Source: Cardiobacteriaceae bacterium (GTDB lineage: Bacteria > Pseudomonadota > Gammaproteobacteria > Cardiobacteriales > Cardiobacteriaceae). Taken from it: a stretch of 64,000 nt of DNA. A program made the position numbers and the translations under genes. Shown here in pieces: positions 1 to 9,258 of the stretch. Location: contig JAUMXB010000006.1 of assembly GCA_030529365.1 (NCBI GenBank), positions 1 to 64,000 of the forward strand, read 5' to 3'. Each line of letters begins with the position of its first letter. Position 1 is the stretch's first letter. The notes under the pieces are model-generated. The model was not told the DNA's origin, ran no database searches, and saw only the letters and a program-made list of their open reading frames with translations.

Positions 1-85
1 GGTGTTTGAGCGACAGCGAGTTTACAAGCCCGCCGCCAAAAGCCCCGCGGCAAGGAAAAACTGCGCCCCGGGGTCGCCTTTCTTT

Positions 86-119
86 GGTTACTTTCTTTGG
101 CGAAGCAAAGAAAGTAACC
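86..119. repeat. Perfect 14-bp inverted repeat
   Basis: Arms at 86-99 and 106-119 (GGTTACTTTCTTTG and its exact complement) enclose a 6-nt loop GCGAAG. Similar TTTCTTTGG...CAAAGAAAG palindromes occur between genes in many proteobacteria as short interspersed repeats. No T-run follows, so it is not an obvious terminator. The flanking sequence from 1 to 297 contains no gene I can support; the frame open across it has no recognisable protein features. Confidence 0.6.
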
Positions 120-297
120 GGCCGCGCGGCCGTGAAGCGCAATCCCAAAAAGAGAGAATAATCTGGAAAATCACCGCCGAACTTGTTGACGAAAATATTC
201 TGAAAAACCTTTTCCCCCTCTTTCCCAAGGCCAATCTCCTGCCACTCGAACAATTGGACTTTGTATTTCATAAACATACAAACAGAAATGCAAAAAA

Positions 298-397
298 TGG
301 TAAAAAATCACCATATCAAGCGCTTTGTATAGTGATTTTTTACCACATAAAAGCGCTTACAGTGAGAAAATTTCTCATCATAGGCGCTTGTTGTGAG
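298..397. repeat. AAGCGCTT element, copy A
   Basis: Boxes AAGCGCTT at 318-325 and 351-358 and a degenerate AGGCGCTT at 382-389 (spacing 33 and 31). They alternate with AT palindromes of the TGGTAAAAAATCACC and TGAGAAAATTTCTCA types. The element lies 42 bp beyond the clpA stop codon. Confidence 0.85.
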
Positions 398-439
398 TAG
401 AGCCGTTTGAAGAGCGGGAGAAACTTCTCGCCTGACTTT

Positions 440-2737
440 TCAGAAGATTTCGCTGTCCGTCATTTCCCGGCGGCGATAGGTGAGATCCTGTTTTTCCATA
501 CGCAAGACAGGCGCATCGTTATCGATTTCGATGCGCACGTGGCCGCCGCGATCGGCCAGTTCGCCAAAGAGCAGCATTTCCGCAAGCGGCTGCTTGATGT
601 GCTGCTGGATGAGGCGCGCCATCGGGCGCGCGCCCATTTTCGGGTCGTGCCCGTTTTGGGCGAGCCATTCTTTCGCAGCGGGCGAGAGCGAGATAGTGAC
701 GTTCTTGTCTTCCAGTTGCTGCTCGAGCTCGATGATGAATTTGTCCACCACATGGGTGATGGTGCGGTGATCGAGCGGCGCAAAGCGGATGATGGCATCG
801 AGGCGATTGCGAAATTCCGGGGTGAAATGGCGCTTGATCGCGGCATCGGATTGCGCGCTCGCACTTTCCTTGCTGGTGGCGGCGGCAAAGCCGATGCGGT
901 TTTTGTCCATTTCAAAGGCACCGACGTTGCTGGTGAGAATGATGACGAGGTTGCGGCAGTTGATTTCGCGGCCTTGTGCATCGGTGAGCTTGCCGTGATC
1001 CATGATTTGCAGGAGCAGGTTCATGATGTCGGGGTGCGCTTTTTCGATTTCATCGAGGAGCAGCACGGCATGCGGGTTTTTCAGGATCTGGTCGGTCAAA
1101 AGCCCGGCCTGCTCGAAGCCGACATAGCCCGGCGGCGCGCCGATAAGGCGCGAGACGGTATGCGATTCCATGTATTCGCTCATGTCGAAGCGCAGCAGCT
1201 TGATGCCGAGCACGTGCGCAAGCTGGCGGCACACTTCGGTCTTGCCGACGCCGGTAGGGCCGGTAAAGAGGAAGGAACCGATGGGTTTTTCGATGTCGCG
1301 CAGCCCTGCGCGCGAGAGCTTGATGGCGCTGGCGAGCGCATCGATGGCTTCGTCTTGCCCGAAGACGACGGTTTTCAGATCGCGCGCCAGCGTTTTCAGG
1401 AGGTTGCGATCATCCTTGGAGACGCTTTTTTCCGGGATGCGCGCGAGATTGGCGACGAGCTGCTCGATCATGAGCGCCGTGATGGCGTGGCCGCGCTCGC
1501 TTTCCGGCAGCAGATGCAGGCGCGCGCCCGCTTCGTCCATGAGGTCGATGGCCTTGTCGGGCAGGCGGCGGTCATTGATATAGCGGTCGGAGAGATGCAC
1601 GGCGGCTTCGATGGATTCATCGAGATAGGTGGTGCCGTGGAATTTCTCGTAATGCGGTTTCAGCCCTTGCAGGATGGCGATGGCGTCGGCAAGGCTGGGT
1701 TCGGTGACGTCGATTTTCTGGAAGCGGCGCGCAAGCGCATGATCTTTCTCGAAGATTTGCCGGAATTCCTGGTCGGTGGTGGCGCCGATGCAGCGCAGTT
1801 CGCCGGAGGAGAGCGCCGGTTTGATGAGGTTGGAGGCGTCCATGGTGCTGCCGGAAGTTGCGCCCGCGCCAATGATGGTGTGGATTTCGTCAATAAAGAG
1901 AATGGCATGCGGCAGCTGGCGCAATTCTTTCAAAAGCGCCTTGATGCGGTTTTCGAAGTCGCCGCGATATTTGGTGCCAGCGAGGAGATTGCCGATGTCG
2001 AGGCTGTAAATGGTGGCATCCTTGAGGATGTCGGGCACGTTGCCGTCGATGATGGCCTTGGCCAGCCCTTCGGCGATGGCGGTTTTGCCCACGCCCGCTT
2101 CGCCGACGAGGATGGGGTTGTTCTTGCGGCGGCGGCAGAGCGTCTGGATGGTGCGCTCGATTTCCTGGTGGCGGCCGATCAGCGGATCGATATGGCCGTC
2201 GCGCGCTTTCTGGTTGAGATCGGTCGTGAATTCCTCGAGGGCGGAACGGCGCGGCGCGTTTTTCTCGTCCTGCCCTTCTTCTTCGTTTTTCGCGCTTTTC
2301 TCCGGTGCCGGTGCGCCGTGCGAGATGTAGGTGAGAAGATCCATGCGGCTGATTTCCTGTTTGCGCAGGAAATAGGCGGCATAGGAGTCGCGCTCGGAGA
2401 TGAGGGCGACGAGGGCGTTCAGCGGCGTGACTTCTTTCTTGCCGGCATTGCGCACATGCAGGACGGCGCGCTGGATCATGCGCTGGAAGGCAATGGTCGG
2501 CTGGGTGGCGTGTTCGCCGCGCTGCGCGTCGAGCAGCGGGCTGTGTTCGATGAGATAGCGGTTGATGTCTTCGCGCATCACGGCAAGATCGGCGCCCAGG
2601 GTGAGCAGGGCATCGACCACGCTTTGCTCGTCGAGAAGCGCCAGCAGCAGGTGTTCGAGGGTCAGGAATTCATGGTTGGCGCTCTGCGCGCTGTGGTAGG
2701 CGCGCTCGATGGCTTTTTCCAGTTGCGTGGATAACAT
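440..2737 (-). CDS. clpA: ATP-dependent Clp protease ATP-binding subunit ClpA
   Basis: Double-ring AAA+ unfoldase that feeds substrates into ClpP. The 765-residue product has the Clp N domain (about 1-145), a first AAA module with Walker A GEAGVGKT at 212-219 and Walker B at about 279-284, and a second with Walker A GPTGVGKT at 493-500 and Walker B at about 557-563. The ClpP-docking loop reads IGF (615-617), where many ClpA proteins have IGL. The start at MLSTQLEK is preferred over an ATG 32 codons upstream because AGGGAG lies just before it and family members begin there. It follows clpS on the same strand after a 13-bp gap, the usual clpS-clpA order. Confidence 0.97.
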   Translation of the reverse strand: MLSTQLEKAIERAYHSAQSANHEFLTLEHLLLALLDEQSVVDALLTLGADLAVMREDINRYLIEHSPLLDAQRGEHATQPTIAFQRMIQRAVLHVRNAGKKEVTPLNALVALISERDSYAAYFLRKQEISRMDLLTYISHGAPAPEKSAKNEEEGQDEKNAPRRSALEEFTTDLNQKARDGHIDPLIGRHQEIERTIQTLCRRRKNNPILVGEAGVGKTAIAEGLAKAIIDGNVPDILKDATIYSLDIGNLLAGTKYRGDFENRIKALLKELRQLPHAILFIDEIHTIIGAGATSGSTMDASNLIKPALSSGELRCIGATTDQEFRQIFEKDHALARRFQKIDVTEPSLADAIAILQGLKPHYEKFHGTTYLDESIEAAVHLSDRYINDRRLPDKAIDLMDEAGARLHLLPESERGHAITALMIEQLVANLARIPEKSVSKDDRNLLKTLARDLKTVVFGQDEAIDALASAIKLSRAGLRDIEKPIGSFLFTGPTGVGKTEVCRQLAHVLGIKLLRFDMSEYMESHTVSRLIGAPPGYVGFEQAGLLTDQILKNPHAVLLLDEIEKAHPDIMNLLLQIMDHGKLTDAQGREINCRNLVIILTSNVGAFEMDKNRIGFAAATSKESASAQSDAAIKRHFTPEFRNRLDAIIRFAPLDHRTITHVVDKFIIELEQQLEDKNVTISLSPAAKEWLAQNGHDPKMGARPMARLIQQHIKQPLAEMLLFGELADRGGHVRIEIDNDAPVLRMEKQDLTYRRREMTDSEIF

Positions 2738-2750
2738 GCGGGTTCTCCCT

Positions 2751-3065
2751 TTAATGCGGTTGCATGCTGCACAAAAGCGGATACTCGTGTGCGCGTGCGT
2801 AATCAATAACCTGCTGTACTTTGCTTTCGGCAATTTCGCGCGGATAGATGGCGCAGACGGCCAGCCCGTTGTGATGCACTTCCAGCATCAGGCGATGGGC
2901 ATCTTCGCTGTTCTTGCGGAAAAAGCGCTCAAGCACGTCCACGACGAAATCTGTCGTGGTGTAATCATCATTGTGCAACAGGACTTCGTACAGGCGTGGC
3001 TCGGCCAGCTCAGGGTCGGCGGCGAGCGTGTCGAGGTCGGTATCGCTGTGCGGGGCGTGGGACAT
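2751..3065 (-). CDS. clpS: ATP-dependent Clp protease adaptor ClpS
   Basis: Adaptor that binds N-end-rule substrates and the ClpA N domain. The 104-residue product has a short disordered acidic N-terminus and the conserved core: LLHNDDYTTTDFVVDVL with the NDD substrate-pocket motif, and the later H-x-x-G-L-A-V-C segment. The ATG encoding MSHAPH is chosen because AGGA precedes it and upstream in-frame residues do not resemble the family. It lies directly upstream of clpA and is presumably co-transcribed with it. Confidence 0.95.
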   Translation of the reverse strand: MSHAPHSDTDLDTLAADPELAEPRLYEVLLHNDDYTTTDFVVDVLERFFRKNSEDAHRLMLEVHHNGLAVCAIYPREIAESKVQQVIDYARAHEYPLLCSMQPH

Positions 3066-3159
3066 GGACAATCCTGTGACTGAAAGTCGCTGCATGGGGG
3101 CAGAACGGGCGCATTGCAAGGCGAGCTGCTAAAATGACCGCTTTTTAAGGTGGACGCAG

Positions 3160-4848
3160 ATGCACTACGCAGTAACGCCGCTTTCCGGCGGACATCGTTA
3201 TGGTATACGGCAGGTTTTTACCGCGCAAGCCGCGGGCGCGTGCGATTTGTATTTGCCGGTATGGATTCCCGGCAGCTACATGCGCCGCGATTTTGCCCGC
3301 CTGCTCTATGGCCTGAAGGCGCGGGTGAACGGCAAGGAAACGCCCGTCATCTTCCGTTCGCCTTCCGCGTGGACGATAGAAGCGCAAGCGGGCGCGGAAG
3401 TGGTGCTCGACTATGAAGTCTATGCCCGCGAACTTTCCGTACGCGGCAACTATCTCGACCACGAACGCGGCTTTTTCAATCCCTGCGCGGCGTGCATCGC
3501 CGTGCAAGGCAGGGAAGATGACGAACACCGCCTGCAACTCGCCCTGCCCGATACCTTTGCGCACTGGCAGATAGCCGGCGCGCCGCACACGAACGGCGCG
3601 TTCATCTTCCGCGATTACGACCATTTGATCGACACGCCGCTGATGCTTGGCAAAAACCTGCACATCGCCGAATTTGCCGCCTGCGGCGTGCCGCACCGCA
3701 TCGTGGTGAGCGGCGAGGCCGGATGCTTCGACATGGCGCGTCTGGTGCGCGATGTGGCAGCGGCGTGCCGCGAGGCCATCGCCATGTTCGGCGGTCTGCC
3801 ACCGGCAGCCGGGCGCTACGATTTCCTCCTTCATCTCACCGACAGCGGCTACGGCGGCCTGGAACACCGCGCCAGCACCTTATTGATGGCCTCGCGCCAT
3901 GATTTGCCCACCCCCGGCATGGAGAAGAAAAGCGCGGGCTATATCCAGCTTTTGGGGCTGTTTTCGCATGAATATTTCCACACCTGGAACGTCAAGGACC
4001 TGAAGCCGCGCGATTTCCAGCCCTATCGCCTGCAAGCCGAGCAGCCCACGGAAATGCTGTGGCTCTTTGAAGGCTTTACCGCCTATTTCGATGACCTGCT
4101 GCTTTTGCGCGCTGGCGTCATCAGCGAGGAAGAGTATCTGAACCTGCTCGCGCGCAACATCAGCGCCTATTGGCAGCGGCGCGGCAAGGCCCATCAAACC
4201 CTGGCGCAATCCAGCTTCGAAGCCTGGACCAAGCTCTACAACGGCGGTGAAAACACGCAAAACGCCAGCACCACCTATTACGGCCACGGCGCGCTCTTTG
4301 CCTTTTGCCTCGATGCCTGGCTGCAAGCGCATGGCCATACGCGGCTCGACGCCATCCTCAAAGCGCTGTGGCAGCAATACCGCGAAGACGGCGCGGGCTT
4401 GACCGAAGCTGCCTTCCGCGATTTCGTGCTGGCGCAGCTGCCTGAAGAACAACACGAAGCGTTTCGCGATTTTCTGCGCCGCGGCCTGCACAGCACAGAA
4501 ACCCTGCCCCTTGCGTGGGCAGGCGAACAGATGCGATGGGGCATCGAAGCCGCCACGGAAAACGGCAACCGCAGCGAATGCGGCTTCCGCTGGCAAGGCG
4601 CGGAAATGGCCGCGCAGCAGCTCGATCCCGACAGCGCCGCCGCCCGCGCCGGGCTTGCCGTCGATGACCGCATCGTTGCCGTCAACCGCCTGAAAGCCGC
4701 ACCCGAGCGCCTGCGCCAATGGCTGCTCGCCGCCGCGCCCGGCAGCCTCGTCACCCTGCACGTCTTCCGCGATGGCGTCCTGCACGACATCACCTTCACG
4801 CTGGCCGAAGCCCCGGCCATCACCTGCAAAATCCACAGAAAACCATGA
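3160..4848 (+). CDS. M61 family metallopeptidase with C-terminal PDZ domain
   Basis: Putative zinc aminopeptidase of the M61 (glycyl aminopeptidase) family. The 562-residue product has the N-terminal beta-rich M61 domain, the zinc signature HEYFH at 270-274 followed by TWN, and the probable third ligand Glu304 in WLFEGFTAYF. A PDZ-like domain occupies about 470-555. No signal peptide is visible, so it is probably cytoplasmic. It is divergent from clpS-clpA and ends 8 bp before pyrC, so the two may be co-transcribed. The substrate is unknown. Confidence 0.9.
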   Translation: MHYAVTPLSGGHRYGIRQVFTAQAAGACDLYLPVWIPGSYMRRDFARLLYGLKARVNGKETPVIFRSPSAWTIEAQAGAEVVLDYEVYARELSVRGNYLDHERGFFNPCAACIAVQGREDDEHRLQLALPDTFAHWQIAGAPHTNGAFIFRDYDHLIDTPLMLGKNLHIAEFAACGVPHRIVVSGEAGCFDMARLVRDVAAACREAIAMFGGLPPAAGRYDFLLHLTDSGYGGLEHRASTLLMASRHDLPTPGMEKKSAGYIQLLGLFSHEYFHTWNVKDLKPRDFQPYRLQAEQPTEMLWLFEGFTAYFDDLLLLRAGVISEEEYLNLLARNISAYWQRRGKAHQTLAQSSFEAWTKLYNGGENTQNASTTYYGHGALFAFCLDAWLQAHGHTRLDAILKALWQQYREDGAGLTEAAFRDFVLAQLPEEQHEAFRDFLRRGLHSTETLPLAWAGEQMRWGIEAATENGNRSECGFRWQGAEMAAQQLDPDSAAARAGLAVDDRIVAVNRLKAAPERLRQWLLAAAPGSLVTLHVFRDGVLHDITFTLAEAPAITCKIHRKP

Positions 4849-4856
4849 GGTAAGCC

Positions 4857-5891
4857 ATGACCACACTCACCCTCCGCCGCCCCGACGACTTCCACATCCA
4901 TCTCCGCGATGGCGCGGCGCTCGCCCGCACCGTGCCCGATGCCGCCCGGCAATGCGCGCGCGCCCTCGTCATGCCCAACCTCACCCCCGCAGTGGACACC
5001 ATCGCCGCCGTTGAAGCCTACCGCGCGCGCATCATGGCGCACGTGCCGCAAGGATCGGACTTCACCCCGCTCATGACCCTCTACCTCTCCGACACCCTCA
5101 CCCCCGACACCGTGCGCGCCGCCAAAGCCGCAGGCGTCGTTGCCATCAAATGGTATCCCAAGGGCGCCACCACCAACTCCGCCCAGGGCGTCGCCAGCGT
5201 CGAAGCGCTTTATCCCGTGCTGGAAATCATGGAAGAACAGGGGCTTTTGCTCCTCATCCACGGCGAAGTCACCGATGCCGACATTGACATCTTCGACCGC
5301 GAAGCCACCTTCATCGAGCGTGTACTCATCCCCCTGCGCGCGCGCTTCCCGCGCCTCAAAATGGTGATGGAGCATCTCACCACCGCGCACGGCGTCGCCT
5401 ACGTCAAAAGCCAAAGTGAAAACCTCGCCGCCACCGTCACCGCCCACCATCTCCTGTTCAACCGCAATGCGCTCCTCGTCGGCGGCGTCAAACCGCACTT
5501 CTACTGCCTGCCCATCCTGAAAACTGAAAAAGACCGGCAAGCGCTGCTCGAAGCTGTGGCAAGCGGCGACAAGCGCTTTTTCATGGGCACGGACAGCGCC
5601 CCGCACGCGCGCGAAGCCAAGGAAAACGCCTGCGGCTGCGCCGGCTGCTACACCGGCCATGCCACCCTCGCCTTCTACGCCGAAGCCTTTGCGCAAATGC
5701 ACGCGCTGGACAAGCTCGACGACTTCTGCTCCGCCCATGGCGCCGACTACTACGGCCTCCCGCGCAACACCGGCACCATCACCCTTATCCAGGAAGACAC
5801 CACCTTCCCGCAAACCCTCCCTTACGGCGACAGCGAACTCGTGCCTTTCCTCGCCGGACAGCAATGGCCATGGCGCATCCAAAACGCATGA
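4857..5891 (+). CDS. pyrC: Dihydroorotase (class II, PyrC)
   Basis: Catalyses cyclisation of N-carbamoyl-aspartate to dihydroorotate in pyrimidine synthesis. The 344-residue length is typical of class II enzymes. Metal ligands His13 and His15 (HIHLRDG), the carboxylated lysine region AIKWYPKG (Lys98) and the C-terminal GTDSAPHAREAKE motif with its catalytic Asp are all present. AGGTAAGCC precedes the ATG. The gene starts 8 bp after the M61 peptidase. An AAGCGCTT element begins immediately after the stop codon. Confidence 0.97.
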   Translation: MTTLTLRRPDDFHIHLRDGAALARTVPDAARQCARALVMPNLTPAVDTIAAVEAYRARIMAHVPQGSDFTPLMTLYLSDTLTPDTVRAAKAAGVVAIKWYPKGATTNSAQGVASVEALYPVLEIMEEQGLLLLIHGEVTDADIDIFDREATFIERVLIPLRARFPRLKMVMEHLTTAHGVAYVKSQSENLAATVTAHHLLFNRNALLVGGVKPHFYCLPILKTEKDRQALLEAVASGDKRFFMGTDSAPHAREAKENACGCAGCYTGHATLAFYAEAFAQMHALDKLDDFCSAHGADYYGLPRNTGTITLIQEDTTFPQTLPYGDSELVPFLAGQQWPWRIQNA

Positions 5892-5972
5892 TGAGAAATT
5901 TTCTCACTGCAAAGCGCTTATCACGATAAAATTTCTCACCATAAGCGCTTAATCATGGTAAAAAATCACCAT
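5892..5972. repeat. AAGCGCTT element, copy B
   Basis: Starts on the base after the pyrC stop. TGAGAAATTTTCTCA (5892-5906) is followed by AAGCGCTT at 912-919 and 943-950 of the 5 kb block (5912-5919 and 5943-5950; spacing 31). It ends with TGGTAAAAAATCACCA, the head arm in reverse orientation. Confidence 0.9.
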
Positions 5973-5996
5973 TTTTGGTTGTTTTTTAAAATTCTA

Positions 5997-6240
5997 GTCG
6001 TAAAGTGGGCTTCAGCCCACCATCGCGCAGCGATTCGTAGGATGGGCGTAAGCCCATGCGGTATCGCGAAGCGATTGTAAGTTGGGTTAGTCCGAAGGAT
6101 GTAACCCAACAAAGGTTTCAGATATTGCGCCGGGTTACACGGCGTTGCCGCTAACCCAGCCTTGTTTGCTTTTTGCCCTGCGGGCAAAACCGCATGGGTT
6201 GACACCCATCCTGCGGTTTTGCGGTAACTGAACGAACGTT
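5997..6240. repeat. Cluster of REP-like GC-rich palindromes
   Basis: Successive inverted repeats fill this gap: GTGGGCTTCAGCCCAC (6005-6020), ATGGGC/GCCCAT (about 6042-6056), GTTGGGTTA/TAACCCAAC (6081-6110), and AAACCGCATGGGT paired with a similar complement (about 6187-6220). The linkers contain CGCGCAGCGATT or CGCGAAGCGATT, which recur at about 21495. No gene is supported here. Confidence 0.7.
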
Positions 6241-6268
6241 GCGAACAACGCCCCACACGAAACAAATC

Positions 6269-6352
6269 ATGAGAAATTTTCCCACCACCAAGCGCTTGTC
6301 ATGCAAAAATTTCTCACCATAAGCGCTTTACTATGGTAAAAAACGATTATTT
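6269..6352. repeat. AAGCGCTT element, copy C
   Basis: Boxes at 6290-6297 and 6321-6328 (spacing 31), flanked by TGAGAAATTTTCCCA on the left and TGGTAAAAAACGATTA on the right. It ends about 24 bp upstream of the tyrA start, inside the likely promoter or leader region. Confidence 0.9.
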
Positions 6353-6375
6353 TTAACGATTTTATGGAGTATAAC

Positions 6376-7254
6376 GTGAACAAGTCCCTGGGAACGGTAG
6401 CTTTTGTCGGCATCGGCCTGATCGGCGGGTCGCTGGCGATGGCGCTGCGGCGTGCTGGCGCGGTAGAGCGGATTGTCGCGGTGGATCAGTCCAAGGCGGC
6501 ATTGGCGGAAGCGCTGGCGCTGGGCGTGATCGATGAGGCGGTGGAGATGCCTGCCCTGGCAGAGGCGGATGTGATTGTGCTGGCGACGCCGGTCGATGCG
6601 TTGTTTGCCGTTTGTGCGGATTTGGCGCAGGTGGCGTTGCGCGGGGATGTGGTGGTGACCGATGTGGGCAGCACCAAGGGTTCCGTGCTCGATGCCATGC
6701 GCCAGGCGTTCGGCGCGGTGCCGCCGTGGTTCGTGCCCGCGCATCCCATTGCCGGGCGCGAGAAAAGCGGGGTGCGCGCGGCGGAAGCCGATTTGTTCCG
6801 CGCCCGCAAGGTGATTCTCACCACTTTGCCGGAAACCGACAACCGCGCGCTCGGCGTGGTGAGCCGCCTGTGGCACGCGACCGGTGCGGTGACGACGTAT
6901 ATGTCCATCGACGAGCACGACGAGATTCTCGGCGCCACCAGCCATTTGCCACATGTGCTCGCCTATTTGCTGGTGGATATGCTTGATCAGGATTTGCATC
7001 ATGAGGCGATTTTTTCCTACGCGGCGGGCGGCTTCCGCGATTTCACCCGCATTGCGTCGAGTTCGCCGGTGATGTGGCGCGATGTGTGCGTGCACAATGC
7101 CGATGTGCTGCGCGATTTGCTGGCACAATATCGCGCGCGCATTGAGCGCTTCGAGGCGCTGCTCGCGAGCGGCGACGGCGCTGCAATCGAAACGGTTTTC
7201 GCCCGTGCGAAAGCGGCACGCGATGCGCATTACGACAAGGAACAGAATATATGA
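6376..7254 (+). CDS. tyrA: Prephenate dehydrogenase
   Basis: NAD(P)-dependent oxidative decarboxylation of prephenate (or arogenate) in tyrosine synthesis. The N-terminal dinucleotide fold shows VGIGLIGGS. The conserved HPIAGREKSG segment, which contains the catalytic-region His, follows at about residue 120. The 292-residue form is a stand-alone enzyme without a chorismate mutase domain. The GTG start is chosen because GGAG (6366-6369) sits 6 nt upstream; an ATG at 6364 overlaps that Shine-Dalgarno and has none of its own. It overlaps aroA by 4 bp (ATGA), so translation is probably coupled. Confidence 0.9.
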   Translation: MNKSLGTVAFVGIGLIGGSLAMALRRAGAVERIVAVDQSKAALAEALALGVIDEAVEMPALAEADVIVLATPVDALFAVCADLAQVALRGDVVVTDVGSTKGSVLDAMRQAFGAVPPWFVPAHPIAGREKSGVRAAEADLFRARKVILTTLPETDNRALGVVSRLWHATGAVTTYMSIDEHDEILGATSHLPHVLAYLLVDMLDQDLHHEAIFSYAAGGFRDFTRIASSSPVMWRDVCVHNADVLRDLLAQYRARIERFEALLASGDGAAIETVFARAKAARDAHYDKEQNI

Positions 7255-8570
7255 CGATGAATTGGCAGAGTTTTCCGGTAGATTCCATTCGCGGCACGGT
7301 ACGCGTGCCCGGCGACAAATCCATTTCGCACCGCGCCATCATGCTGGGCGCGCTTGCCGAGGGCGTGACTGAGGTGAGCGGCTTCCTCGAAGGCGAGGAT
7401 TGCCTGGCGACAATGCACGCCTTTCAGGCGATGGGCGTGCCGATCACGCATCACGGCGAGGGGCGCGTCACCATTCACGGACGCGGTCTCCACGGCCTGC
7501 AAGCGCCCGGCCAGACGCTCGATGTCGGCAACAGCGGCACCAGCATGCGCCTGATGGCAGGCGTGCTCGCCGGGCAGGATTTTGCGAGCGTTTTGGTCGG
7601 CGATGCATCGCTGATGAAGCGCCCGATGCGCCGTGTGACCGAGCCGCTGCAAAAAATGGGCGCGGCCATCGAAACCAGCGCCAGCGGCACTGCGCCCCTG
7701 CGCATCACCGGCAAACCCCTGCACGCCATCGATTACACCCTGCCGGTGGCAAGCGCGCAGCTGAAATCCGCCCTGCTCCTCGCCGGCCTCTACGCAAAAG
7801 GCACGACGCGCATCACCGAAACCGGCGTGAGCCGCGACCATAGCGAGCGCATGCTCGCGGGCTTTGGCGTGAACGTGGAAAAAACGGGCGATACCCTTGC
7901 CATTGAAGGCGGACAACGCTTGCGCGCTTGCGAGATTGTAGTGCCCGGCGACGTATCCTCGGCGGCGTTTTTCCTCGTCGCCGGACTCATTGCCCGCGAA
8001 GGCGAATTGCTGCTGGAAAATGTCGGCATGAACCCGACGCGCGCGGCCGTCGTCGATATTCTGCGCGCGATGGGCGGCGATATCGAGATCCTCAATCTTC
8101 GTGAAGCGGGCGGAGAACCTGTCGCCGATTTGCGCGTACGCGCGTCAAAACTCAAGGGTATTCAGATTGATGAAGCGCTGGTGCCGATTGCCATCGACGA
8201 ATTCCCGATTATTTTCATCGCGGCCGCCTGCGCCGAAGGCGAAACGCTGGCCACGGCCCTGCACGAATTGCGCGTGAAGGAAAGTGATCGTCTCGCCGCC
8301 ATGGAAGCAGGCTTGCAAGCGCTGGGGGTCGATTGCCAGGCGGGCGAGGATGATATGCGCATTCGCGGCAAGGCGGGCACGGCCTTTCAGGGCGGCACCG
8401 TGGAAAGCCTTGGCGATCACCGCATTGCCATGAGCTTTGCCGTGGCGGCATTGCGCGCGGCTGCACCCATCACCATTCGCGACACTGCCAATGTCGCAAC
8501 TTCTTTCCCGAGCTTTCAAGCGCTTGCCGAAAGCGTGGGCATGAAAATCGAGGCCAATAACGATGCGTAA
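7251..8570 (+). CDS. aroA: 3-phosphoshikimate 1-carboxyvinyltransferase (EPSP synthase)
   Basis: Sixth step of the shikimate pathway, joining phosphoenolpyruvate to shikimate-3-phosphate. The 439-residue product shows the PGDKSISHRA N-terminal substrate loop, GNSGTSMRL, TGVSRDHSERML and the C-terminal GDHRIAMSFAV motif. It overlaps tyrA by 4 bp at its start and cmk by 8 bp at its end, indicating a tightly coupled operon tyrA-aroA-cmk-rpsA-ihfB known in many gammaproteobacteria. Confidence 0.97.
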   Translation: MTMNWQSFPVDSIRGTVRVPGDKSISHRAIMLGALAEGVTEVSGFLEGEDCLATMHAFQAMGVPITHHGEGRVTIHGRGLHGLQAPGQTLDVGNSGTSMRLMAGVLAGQDFASVLVGDASLMKRPMRRVTEPLQKMGAAIETSASGTAPLRITGKPLHAIDYTLPVASAQLKSALLLAGLYAKGTTRITETGVSRDHSERMLAGFGVNVEKTGDTLAIEGGQRLRACEIVVPGDVSSAAFFLVAGLIAREGELLLENVGMNPTRAAVVDILRAMGGDIEILNLREAGGEPVADLRVRASKLKGIQIDEALVPIAIDEFPIIFIAAACAEGETLATALHELRVKESDRLAAMEAGLQALGVDCQAGEDDMRIRGKAGTAFQGGTVESLGDHRIAMSFAVAALRAAAPITIRDTANVATSFPSFQALAESVGMKIEANNDA

Positions 8571-9234
8571 GGTCATTGCCATTGATGGCCCGAGCGGCGT
8601 CGGCAAGGGCACGCTCTGCCAGAAACTCGCGCGCGAACTGGGCTGGGCCTATCTCGACAGTGGTGCGCTTTACCGTCTGGCTGCCTTGTATATGGCGCAA
8701 TGCGGGCTGGAAGAAGCGGATGCCAGCGTGCAGGCCGAAGCGCTGTCGCGTATGCCGTTTGCCTTTGTGCCCAGCGAATGCGGCATGGACGTAGTGCTTG
8801 GCGGAAACGTGGTCAATCGCGAGCTGCGCCTGGAAACGACCGGAGAAGCTGCTTCAAAACTTGCTGCCAAACCGGAAATCCGCGCCGCGCTTTTGGATGT
8901 GCAGCGCCATTTTGCCGGCGATAAACCCTTGATTGCAGACGGACGCGACATGGGCACTGTTGTTTTCCCCAATGCCCCCGCCAAGTTCTTTCTCACCGCC
9001 TCGCCGGAAGTGCGCGCAGAAAGGCGTTATAAGCAGTTGTTAGCGCAAGGGGAATGTGTTAATTTACGCAGCCTCTCGAACGAGATCGCCGCACGCGACG
9101 CGCGCGACAGTTCTCGGAGCGTGGCACCGCTCAAACCAGCTTCGGATGCGGTGGTTATCGACACGGGAACGATGTCGATTGATGAGGTCGCGGCCAGTGT
9201 TCAAGCAAGACTGGCCGTCATTTTTGATTTTTAA
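8563..9234 (+). CDS. cmk: Cytidylate kinase
   Basis: Phosphorylates CMP and dCMP. The 223-residue product has the P-loop GPSGVGKGT at 9-17, the YLDSGALYRLAAL nucleotide-binding segment and the DGRDMGTVVFP motif diagnostic of Cmk. It starts inside the end of aroA (8-bp overlap). Its position immediately upstream of rpsA matches the conserved cmk-rpsA pair. Confidence 0.97.
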   Translation: MRKVIAIDGPSGVGKGTLCQKLARELGWAYLDSGALYRLAALYMAQCGLEEADASVQAEALSRMPFAFVPSECGMDVVLGGNVVNRELRLETTGEAASKLAAKPEIRAALLDVQRHFAGDKPLIADGRDMGTVVFPNAPAKFFLTASPEVRAERRYKQLLAQGECVNLRSLSNEIAARDARDSSRSVAPLKPASDAVVIDTGTMSIDEVAASVQARLAVIFDF

Positions 9235-9258
9235 CCGGATTTAATCCAGAGAACATTC

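Noticed and set aside
2-297. Small protein-coding gene at the left edge
   Set aside because: The open frame crosses a perfect palindrome and then repeat DNA and shows no protein-like features.
440-2734. Long plus-strand open frame of 775 codons across clpA
   Set aside because: Antisense shadow of clpA, caused by codon bias in GC-rich DNA. The ClpA frame has all catalytic motifs.
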